The position numbers were made by a program, and so were the translations under genes. A DNA stretch of 64,000 bases from the NCBI RefSeq assembly GCF_024137965.1, contig NZ_CP099975.1, positions 1,488,001 through 1,552,000 on the forward strand, written 5' to 3'. The notes beneath the pieces were generated by a model that worked only from the letters and a program-made list of their open reading frames with translations, was not told the DNA's origin and searched no databases. Of the stretch, positions 1-6,610 are shown one piece after another (the stretch's first letter is position 1; each line of letters opens with the position of its first letter). The stretch comes from Halomonas sp. Y3. Lineage in GTDB: Bacteria > Pseudomonadota > Gammaproteobacteria > Pseudomonadales > Halomonadaceae.

Positions 1-237
1 CAGGCGCTTGGCCAGCCGCACCAGGGTCGAGGCGGTCACTTCGGCGGCGCTGGCCGACTTGCGGATCGACTGAAAGGCGATCTCCACCGGGTGCTCGAGC
101 ACATAGCCGGCGGCCAGCTTGAGCTGGGGGCTGAGTTCGGGATAGGCCTCGGCGAGCTGCCGGTTTACCGCATCCAGCCGGGCAGGGCCGCTGTCGGTGT
201 CCGGCGCTGCCGAATCGCGTGATTCCTGTTCCAGCAC
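1..237 (-). CDS. RpiR/MurR-family transcriptional regulator, N-terminal part (cut by window edge)
   Basis: Only the first 79 codons are inside the window; the C-terminal half lies to the left. After a short polar leader the translation contains LSPQLKLAAGYVLEHP, then IAFQSIRKSA, then EVTASTLVRLAKRL, which is the typical N-terminal helix-turn-helix of RpiR/MurR regulators. Such proteins normally carry a C-terminal SIS domain that binds a phosphosugar or other ligand; that part cannot be seen. I chose the GTG at 237-235 because AGGAG sits six bases upstream; there is no ATG in a better place. The gene is divergent from the crotonase/acyl-CoA ligase operon and probably controls it, which is inference from position. 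Confidence 0.8.
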   Translation of the reverse strand, partial: MLEQESRDSAAPDTDSGPARLDAVNRQLAEAYPELSPQLKLAAGYVLEHPVEIAFQSIRKSASAAEVTASTLVRLAKRL

Positions 238-310
238 GGTCGTCTCCTGGGTTGGGTGTCGCAGCGGGCGCCATTGTACCCGATGGATGGCGGGGTGAAA
301 TGACACAATC

Positions 311-327
311 GTTTCCCCGTGGAAAAC
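311..327. promoter_or_regulatory. Imperfect palindrome, candidate operator between rpiR-like gene and crotonase operon
   Basis: The 17-bp stretch GTTTCCCCGTGGAAAAC pairs at six of eight arm positions and lies just upstream of a putative -35 hexamer at 345. RpiR-family proteins bind palindromes near their own promoters, so this is a possible site, but no consensus for this member is known to me. Confidence 0.3.
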
Positions 328-344
328 AATGTGGCACGCACGTG

Positions 345-373
345 TTGACGCTCATGAGACCTTTGGCTAGGAT
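345..373 (+). promoter_or_regulatory. Putative sigma-70 promoter of the crotonase/acyl-CoA ligase operon
   Basis: TTGACG at 345-350 and TAGGAT at 368-373 are separated by 17 bp. The start codon of the first gene is at 518, so the transcript would have a leader of about 140 nt that contains an 11-base direct repeat (476-486 and 489-499). Confidence 0.45.
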
Positions 374-517
374 GCGCCTCACAACAAGCGTTCTGTCCTT
401 TCGTTGATAATGACACGTTTGTTTCTCAGGCGAGATGCTGTTGCCGCCGCTTATGCAGCATGCCGCCGCCGCTCTGTTCGTTATTCGTGTTCGTTATTCT
501 TAAGAGTGCCCTTCCCC

Positions 518-1309
518 ATGAGCCAAGCCGAGTACGAGACCCTGATCCTCCGCCGCCACGGCCAGGTCCAGGAGATCCGCTTCAACCGCCCCCATCGCCT
601 CAACGCCGTCACCGAGGCGCTCTATGCAGAGCTCAATGACGCCCTGACCCGCGCCGAGGCGGATGGTGAAGTGCGCGTGGTGGTGCTGACCGGCGAAGGG
701 CGCGCCTTCTGCGTGGGGGCCGACCTCAAGGAGCACAAGCAGGGGCGCACCGCCTTCGATCGCCGCCAGTACCTGCAGGGGGAGCAGATCGTCTGCAAGC
801 GCCTGATGCAGATGCAGACGCCGGTGATCGCCGCGGTGAACGGCTTTGCCCTGGGTGCCGGTGCCGAGCTTGCCCTGGCCGCGGACTTCATGCTGATGGC
901 AGACAGCGCCCAGATCGGCCTGCCCGAGGTCTCCATCGGCAACTTTTTGGGCGGCGGCGTGACCTGGCTGCTGCCGCGCCTGGTGGGGCTGGCCAAGGCC
1001 CGGGAGCTGGTGTTTCTGGGCGAGCGCATCGACGGCGCCGAAGCCGTGCGCATCGGCCTGGCCAACCGCCACTACCCCGACGAGGGCTTTTTTGACGCCG
1101 CCCTCGCCTTCGCCGAGAAGGTGGCCAGCAAGGCGCCGCTCTCCATGGCGCTGGCCAAGGAGCAGCTCACCTTCTCCGGCGAGCGCACCCTGGACGCCTG
1201 CCTGACCGCCGAGCTCGAGGGGATGACCTTCGTCGGCACGACCCGGGACTGGCAGGAAGGCGTCGACGCCTTCGCCGAGAAGCGCACGCCGCGCTTCCAG
1301 GGCAAGTAG
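518..1309 (+). CDS. Enoyl-CoA hydratase/isomerase family protein (crotonase)
   Basis: A 263-residue crotonase, the usual length for the family. The oxyanion segment FCVGADLKEH and the CoA-pocket segment VIAAVNGFALGAGAELAL are present. Both glutamates corresponding to Glu144 and Glu164 of rat enoyl-CoA hydratase can be seen, in GAGAEL and in IGLPEVSIG, so hydratase activity is plausible. The frame stays open 38 codons further upstream, but I use the ATG at 518 because the translation from it begins directly with the beta strand typical of the family; no strong Shine-Dalgarno is visible. It is the first gene of an operon with an acyl-CoA ligase and a second crotonase. The substrate is unknown; a hydroxycinnamoyl-, carnitine- or DMSP-type acyl-CoA are all possible. 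Confidence 0.88.
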   Translation: MSQAEYETLILRRHGQVQEIRFNRPHRLNAVTEALYAELNDALTRAEADGEVRVVVLTGEGRAFCVGADLKEHKQGRTAFDRRQYLQGEQIVCKRLMQMQTPVIAAVNGFALGAGAELALAADFMLMADSAQIGLPEVSIGNFLGGGVTWLLPRLVGLAKARELVFLGERIDGAEAVRIGLANRHYPDEGFFDAALAFAEKVASKAPLSMALAKEQLTFSGERTLDACLTAELEGMTFVGTTRDWQEGVDAFAEKRTPRFQGK

Positions 1310-1343
1310 GCCTGTATTCCCCGGGCCTCGCTCACTCTTGGCG

Positions 1344-1371
1344 CCTAACTCTTAACCCCTAACTCCTAACT
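1344..1371 (+). repeat. Short degenerate tandem repeat of CCTAACT units
   Basis: Between the crotonase and the ligase gene the sequence consists of four imperfect heptamer-like units (CTAACTC, TTAACCC, CTAACTC, CTAACTC). The surrounding DNA is ordinary GC-rich sequence. No coding role is visible. Confidence 0.6.
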
Positions 1372-1420
1372 CTTTACCGCCCACTCTTCATTCGCCCCCG
1401 AAGGCAAGGTCAGCCAGTAC

Positions 1421-3619
1421 ATGAATCCCATCGAAGGACATCTCCCCACCCGCAGTCCGCTCCACGACATCCTGGCCCCCGGCGGCATCGCCGTGGTGGG
1501 CGCTTCCGCCGACCCCACCAAGCGGGGCTACAAGGCGATGGTCGGCCTGATCAAGGATGGCTACCGGGGCGAGATCTACCCGGTCAACCCCAAGGCGGAC
1601 ATGATCCTCGGGGTCAAGGCCTGGCCCTCGGTCACCGCCATCCCCGGCAATCCGGCGCTGGCGCTGATCTGTACCCCGGCGGCCACGGTGCCGGGGCTGA
1701 TTGCCGAGTGCGGGCGCCGCGGCATCAAGGGGGCGGTGATACTCGCCAGCGGCTTCGCCGAGATCGGTGAGGAGGGGGCGGCACTCGAGCGCGAGATGAT
1801 GGAGAAGGCCCGCGCCCACGGCGTGCGCATCATCGGCCCCAACACCTCGGGCCTTTTCAACCTGCACCACAGGATCAACCTGCTCTCGCTGGACAACGTC
1901 AAGCCCGGCGGCGTGGGTATCATCTCCCAGTCCGGCAACATGCTGCTGTCGCTGGCGCTCGAGGCCCAGCACAACGGCAATGTGGGCTTCTCCACCTATG
2001 TGGGGCCCGGCAACCAGAGCGACATCGGCTTCAACGACTACCTGCGCTATCTGGGCGAGGACGAGAACACCCGCGTCGCCACCCTCTACGTGGAGGGCTT
2101 CCGCGACGGGCGCAAGTTCCTCGACGTTGCCCGCGAGGTGACCGCCATGAAGCCGGTGGTGGTCTACAAGTCCGGCTCCACCGAGGCAGGCCAGAAGGCG
2201 GCGAGCTCCCATACCGGGGCGCTGGCCGGCAGCTATGCCATGACCGTGGACCTGCTCAAGCAGTCCGGGGTCAGCGTGGTGCAGCACTCCGACGAGATCC
2301 TGCCGGTGGCCGAGGGGCTAGGCCTCTTGCAGAAGGCCCGCGGCAAGCGGGTGGCGGTGATCTCCGACGGCGGCGGCCAGGCGACCATCGCCTCCGACCG
2401 CCTGGCCGAGGCGGGCCTCGAGCTCGCCGAGCTCTCCGAGGCGACCCGTCAGAAGCTGCGCGACGTGCTCTTTCCCCAGGCCTCCACCGTCAACCCGGTG
2501 GACGTGGCCGGCTCTACCGACGCCAATCCGTCGCTCTTGGCCACCTGCATGGAGATCGTCGCCGCCGACGACAATGTCGACAGCGTCTTCCTGGTGGGCA
2601 TGTTCGGCGGCTACAGCATCCGCTTCGCAGAGTCCCTGCTGGGTGACGAGATGCGCGGCGCCGAGGCCATGGTGGATCTCTCCCGCGCCACCACCAAGCC
2701 GCTGGTGATCTACAGCCTCTATACCCCCATCAAACCGCCGGCGCTGCGCCGCCTGCACGAGGCGGGCCTGCCCATCTATGCCTCCATCGAGCACTCCGTG
2801 CGGGTGCTGGCGGCCCTGGGCGAGCGCGGCCAGTACCTGGCCCAGGTGGAGCGCCAGAGCCGCGAGCGCAGCGTCGAGCCGCTCCCCGAGCTCACCGCCA
2901 TGTTCGAGCGTGCCCGGGGCGAGGGCCGCGACCTCTTCGAGTATGAGGCCAAGCGGGTCCTGCGCGACCACGGCATCGAGGTGCCCCTGGAGCTGGTGGT
3001 GCGCGACGAGGCGGAGCTGGCCGAGGCCGCAGGGCAGTTCGGTGAGACGCCGCTGGCCATGAAGGTGGTCTCCAAGGATATCCTGCACAAGTCCGACGCC
3101 GGCGGCGTGAAGCTCAACGTGGTGGGCGAGGCCGCCATGCGGGAGGCCCGGGAAGCGATCCTGGCGTCCTGCCGGGAGTATGACGCCGATGCCGAGATCG
3201 AGGGCATCCTGGTCACCCCCATGGCGAAGAAGGGCGTCGAGGTGATCCTCGGGGTGATCCGCGACCCCATCTTCGGTCCGGTGCTGATGTTCGGTCTCGG
3301 CGGCATCTTCGTGGAGATCCTCGAGGACGTCGCCTTCCGGGCCATTCCGCTCTCGCGTCGCGACGCCGAGGAGATGGTGGAGCAGATCAAGGCGAAGAAG
3401 ATTCTCGGCGGCGTGCGCGGCGAGAAGGCGGTAGACAAGGCCGCCCTGGTGGACCTGCTGCTCAAGGTGTCGCGCATCGTCGAGGCCTATCCCGGGCTCT
3501 CCGAGCTCGACCTCAACCCGGTGATCGTCAACGCCGACGGCTATGCCGTGGTGGACGCGCGGGTTATCGTGGAACGCGAACATTCAGACAACACGTCAGC
3601 CGACAAGGAAGCCCACTGA
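1421..3619 (+). CDS. NDP-forming acyl-CoA synthetase (acetate--CoA ligase family, fused alpha-beta)
   Basis: This 732-residue protein has the layout of ADP-forming acyl-CoA synthetases: an N-terminal CoA-binding Rossmann domain (IAVVGASADPTKRGYKAM, about residues 20-130), a succinyl-CoA-ligase-like segment with the phosphohistidine motif SHTGALAG (His264), and a C-terminal ATP-grasp half (about 500-715) with KVVSKDILHKSDAGGV and GPVLMFGLGGIFVE. The family makes an acyl-CoA from acid, ATP and CoA through a phosphohistidine intermediate, or runs in reverse. Unlike Pat-type relatives it has no GNAT domain. Its stop overlaps the start of the next crotonase by one base (TGATG), so the genes are translationally coupled. 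It probably activates the acid that the two crotonases then process. Confidence 0.9.
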   Translation: MNPIEGHLPTRSPLHDILAPGGIAVVGASADPTKRGYKAMVGLIKDGYRGEIYPVNPKADMILGVKAWPSVTAIPGNPALALICTPAATVPGLIAECGRRGIKGAVILASGFAEIGEEGAALEREMMEKARAHGVRIIGPNTSGLFNLHHRINLLSLDNVKPGGVGIISQSGNMLLSLALEAQHNGNVGFSTYVGPGNQSDIGFNDYLRYLGEDENTRVATLYVEGFRDGRKFLDVAREVTAMKPVVVYKSGSTEAGQKAASSHTGALAGSYAMTVDLLKQSGVSVVQHSDEILPVAEGLGLLQKARGKRVAVISDGGGQATIASDRLAEAGLELAELSEATRQKLRDVLFPQASTVNPVDVAGSTDANPSLLATCMEIVAADDNVDSVFLVGMFGGYSIRFAESLLGDEMRGAEAMVDLSRATTKPLVIYSLYTPIKPPALRRLHEAGLPIYASIEHSVRVLAALGERGQYLAQVERQSRERSVEPLPELTAMFERARGEGRDLFEYEAKRVLRDHGIEVPLELVVRDEAELAEAAGQFGETPLAMKVVSKDILHKSDAGGVKLNVVGEAAMREAREAILASCREYDADAEIEGILVTPMAKKGVEVILGVIRDPIFGPVLMFGLGGIFVEILEDVAFRAIPLSRRDAEEMVEQIKAKKILGGVRGEKAVDKAALVDLLLKVSRIVEAYPGLSELDLNPVIVNADGYAVVDARVIVEREHSDNTSADKEAH

Positions 3620-4437
3620 TGAGCCAGACAGCAACCCAGCCCAGCCTTCCCCAGCTCACCGACGCCCGCCTGACCCTCGAGGGTCGGGTGGCCACCCTGA
3701 CCCTGGCGCGCCACGACGTGCGTAACGCCCTGACCGGCACTGCCCTTACCGACGACATCGTCGCCGTGGCGGAGTGGGTCAACGCCTGCGATGCCGTCTC
3801 GGTGCTGGTGATCACCGGCGCGGGCAGCGCCTTCTCCGCCGGCGGCAACGTCAAGGACATGGCGGAGCGCGGCGGCGACTTCGCCGGCGACGTGGCCGAG
3901 GTCTCGGCCCGCTACCGCCGCGGCATCCAGCGCATCCCGCTGGCCCTGCAGGCGGTGGAGGTGCCGATCATCGCCGCGGTCAACGGCCCGGCCATCGGCG
4001 CCGGCTTCGATCTGGCCAACATGGCCGATATCCGTATCGCCTCGAAGAAGGCCAAGTTCGGCGAGACCTTCCTCAATCTGGGGATCATCCCCGGTGACGG
4101 CGGCGCCTGGTTCATGCAGCGCCTGATCGGCTACCAGCGCGCCTTCGAGCTGACCCTCTCCGGGCGGGTGATCGACGCCGAGGAGGCGAAGGAGTACGGC
4201 ATCGTGCTGGAGGTGACCGAGCCCGAGGCGCTGATGGAGACGGCAGGCGAGCTCGCCGCCCGCATCGCCGCCCAGCCGCCGAAGGCCACGCGTCTTACCA
4301 AGCGCCTGATGAAGATGGCCCAGCGCACCGAGCTCAAGGACTTCCTCGACCTCTGCGCGGTCTTCCAGGGCATGTGCCACAACGAGCCCGAGCACCTCGA
4401 CGCCGTCAACGCCATGCTGGAGAAGATGGCGAAATAG
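3619..4437 (+). CDS. Crotonase-family protein lacking one canonical catalytic glutamate
   Basis: A 272-residue enoyl-CoA hydratase/isomerase homologue that starts in the stop codon of the acyl-CoA ligase gene. The fold markers are clear: FSAGGNVKDM (oxyanion and CoA region) and AAVNGPAIGAGFDLA. Where hydratases carry Glu144 this protein has Asp (GAGFDL), and the Glu164 position, by alignment of KFGETFLNLGIIPG with the usual FGQPE motif, is Phe. Loss of the second acid is seen in crotonases that do isomerisation, hydrolysis or C-C cleavage rather than simple hydration, so the reaction should not be assumed. The gene is last in the operon and is followed by a very strong GC hairpin. Confidence 0.87.
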   Translation: MSQTATQPSLPQLTDARLTLEGRVATLTLARHDVRNALTGTALTDDIVAVAEWVNACDAVSVLVITGAGSAFSAGGNVKDMAERGGDFAGDVAEVSARYRRGIQRIPLALQAVEVPIIAAVNGPAIGAGFDLANMADIRIASKKAKFGETFLNLGIIPGDGGAWFMQRLIGYQRAFELTLSGRVIDAEEAKEYGIVLEVTEPEALMETAGELAARIAAQPPKATRLTKRLMKMAQRTELKDFLDLCAVFQGMCHNEPEHLDAVNAMLEKMAK

Positions 4438-4478
4438 CGAGCCTGGCGGCACCTGGCGCCTTTTTCCCGTGTCGCTCG

Positions 4479-4504
4479 CGACGCCCGGCTTCGGCCGGGC
4501 GTCG
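4479..4504 (+). terminator. Strong hairpin after the crotonase operon
   Basis: An 11-bp perfect GC stem closed by a TTCG tetraloop lies 40 bases after the stop codon. No T run follows, so it may act as a stem-only terminator or as a 3' stabilising hairpin. Confidence 0.55.
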
Positions 4505-4610
4505 TCGTGTCGGAAGGGGAAAGATCGCTGCCCGCGCAGAAAACACTTGTCGGCGGGCGGCCCGGCTGGCGATGCTGAAGCCTCTGATACGCACAGGGAG
4601 GTGACGGGCC

Positions 4611-6566
4611 ATGGCAGAGAGCACCCTGGTCTTTATCGTGCTCGGGCTGACGCTGGCGGCGTTCGTCTGGGGACGCTTTCGCTACGACCTGGTGGCGCTC
4701 GCCGCGCTGCTCGGTTCGGTGATGCTGGGGCTGGTGCCGGGCGAGGAGGCCTTCCTGGGCTTCGGCCACCCCGCGGTGATCACGGTGGCGGCGGTGCTGG
4801 TGCTCAGCCGAGCTTTCGAACGCTCAGGCGTGGTGGACGTCATCGCCGACCAGGTGTTCAAGGTGGGGGAGCGACTCTTCCTGCAGCTGGCGGCCCTGAC
4901 CGGCACCGTGGTGGTGCTCTCCGGCTTCATGAACAACGTGGGCGCCCTGGCGCTGCTGCTGCCGGTGGCCATGCGCCTGGCAAGGGAGCACGACACCTCG
5001 CCGTCGCTGCTGCTGATGCCGCTGGCCTTCGGTTCGCTGCTGGGGGGGCTCACCACCCTGATCGGCACCCCCCCAAATATCATCATTGCCAGCTATCGCG
5101 GCTCGGTCACCGGCGAGAACTTTGGCCTCTTCTCCTTTACGCCGGTGGGCGCCGCGGTGGCCCTGGCGGGGTTCGCCTTTATCCTGCTGATCGGCTGGCG
5201 GCTGGTGCCCCTGCGCGCGGGCAAGGCCTCCACCGAGGCGATGTTCGATACCGCCAACTACCTGGTGGAGCTGCGCGTCGGGGAGGAGGCGAAGGCCAAC
5301 GGCCTGACCCTGCGCGAGCTGCAGCAGGAGCTCGAGGAGACCATTCCGGTGCTCGCCGTGGTGCGTGACGACAAGCGCCGCGCCGGCCACGCCTTCTTCG
5401 GCACCCTCCGGGAGGGGGATATCCTGCTGCTGGAGGCGGGTCCCGATGAGATGAAGCTGCTGGAGGACAAGGCGGGCCTCAGCCTGGGCAAGGACGCCGA
5501 GGATGAGGAAAAGGAGGCTGAGGAGAAGGCGGCCAAGGAGAAGGACACCGAGGAGCAGCGCAAGGCAGAGAAGGACAGGGCCGACGAGAGTGACCGCGAG
5601 CGCTCGACGCAGGAAAAGTTCGAGGAACAGGAGCGCGACAGGGAGGAGGCGAAAAAGGAGAAGCAGGAGAAAAAAGAGAAGCAGGAAGAGAAGAGCGGCG
5701 TGGATACCGAGGGCCTGCAGCTGGTGGAGGCGGTGGTGCGCAACGACTCCATGATGGTCAACCACACCGTGACCCAGCTGCGCCTGCACAACCAGTTCGG
5801 CCTGCATCTGGTGGCGGTGGCCCGGGATGGCGGGCGCCTCAAGCAGCGCCTGCGCGAGATCCGCTTTCGCCCCGGCGACGTGCTGCTGCTGCAGGGGGGC
5901 GAGAGCGAACTCGCCGAGAGCCTGGCCACCCTGGGCTGCCTGCCGCTCGCCAGCCGCAACCTGACCCTCGGCCAGCCGCGTATGCTGCTGGCCTCCATCG
6001 GCATCTTCGCAGCGGCGATCGTGGCCATCCTGCTGGGGCTGCTGCCGGCGGCGGTGGCGCTCTCGAGTGCGGCGCTGGTCTCGCTGCTGGTGGGGGTGCT
6101 GCCCCTGCGCGAAGGCTATCAGGCCATCGACGGGCCGGTGGTCGTGCTGCTCGGCGCCATGATCCCGGTGGGCCAGGCGCTGGAGAGCAGCGGCGGGGCG
6201 GCGCTGATCGCCGAGGCCATGCTGGTGTGGGGCGTCCAGTGGCCGGCGGTGGTGACCCTGATCGGGCTCTTCGTGCTGACCATGATGCTCTCCGACGTGA
6301 TCAACAACGCGGCGGCGGCGGTGCTGATGGCGCCCATTGCGGTGAGCCTGGCCAACGGTTTCGAGGCCTCTGTGGACCCCTTCCTGATGGCGGTGGCGGT
6401 GAGTGCCTCCTGCGCCTTCCTGACGCCCATCGGCCACCAGTCCAATACCCTGGTGATGGGCCCCGGCGGCTATCGCTTCGGCGACTACTGGCGCATGGGG
6501 CTGCCGCTGGAGATCGTGGTGGTGGCGGTGGCCATTCCCATGATACTGCTGGTCTGGCCGCTGTAA
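4611..6566 (+). CDS. SLC13/ArsB-NhaD-superfamily permease with two TrkA-C (RCK_C) domains and a charged insert
   Basis: A 651-residue inner-membrane permease. Hydrophobic helices occupy about residues 1-200 and 450-650, with GSLLGGLTTLIGTPPNIII in the first half and SDVINNAAAAVLMAPIAVSL in the second, the two re-entrant signature regions of divalent-anion/Na+ symporters. The cytoplasmic middle carries two TrkA-C-like domains (about 210-290 and 365-435) that usually bind ligands and gate transport. Between them, residues 295-362 are almost entirely D, E, K, R, Q and A, a predicted charged helix that relatives normally lack. A good GGAGGTG site precedes the ATG. Substrate is uncertain (sulfate, dicarboxylate or another anion). 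The gene stands alone, convergent with fadE. Confidence 0.85.
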   Translation: MAESTLVFIVLGLTLAAFVWGRFRYDLVALAALLGSVMLGLVPGEEAFLGFGHPAVITVAAVLVLSRAFERSGVVDVIADQVFKVGERLFLQLAALTGTVVVLSGFMNNVGALALLLPVAMRLAREHDTSPSLLLMPLAFGSLLGGLTTLIGTPPNIIIASYRGSVTGENFGLFSFTPVGAAVALAGFAFILLIGWRLVPLRAGKASTEAMFDTANYLVELRVGEEAKANGLTLRELQQELEETIPVLAVVRDDKRRAGHAFFGTLREGDILLLEAGPDEMKLLEDKAGLSLGKDAEDEEKEAEEKAAKEKDTEEQRKAEKDRADESDRERSTQEKFEEQERDREEAKKEKQEKKEKQEEKSGVDTEGLQLVEAVVRNDSMMVNHTVTQLRLHNQFGLHLVAVARDGGRLKQRLREIRFRPGDVLLLQGGESELAESLATLGCLPLASRNLTLGQPRMLLASIGIFAAAIVAILLGLLPAAVALSSAALVSLLVGVLPLREGYQAIDGPVVVLLGAMIPVGQALESSGGAALIAEAMLVWGVQWPAVVTLIGLFVLTMMLSDVINNAAAAVLMAPIAVSLANGFEASVDPFLMAVAVSASCAFLTPIGHQSNTLVMGPGGYRFGDYWRMGLPLEIVVVAVAIPMILLVWPL

Positions 6567-6571
6567 ACGAA

Positions 6572-6596
6572 ACGCCCCGGCGCTGGGCCGGGGCGT
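6572..6596. terminator. Bidirectional hairpin between permease and fadE
   Basis: A 10-bp GC stem with a five-base loop lies six bases after the permease stop and 15 bases before the fadE stop on the other strand. A modest T-rich tail follows on the minus side, none on the plus side. Confidence 0.55.
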
Positions 6597-6610
6597 GGGG
6601 AGTGGCAGCG

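Noticed and set aside
1344..1371. Telomere-like TTAACCC/CCTAACT repeat as a chromosome end or CRISPR repeat
   Set aside because: Only four imperfect units without spacers, flanked by genes on both sides of the same operon.
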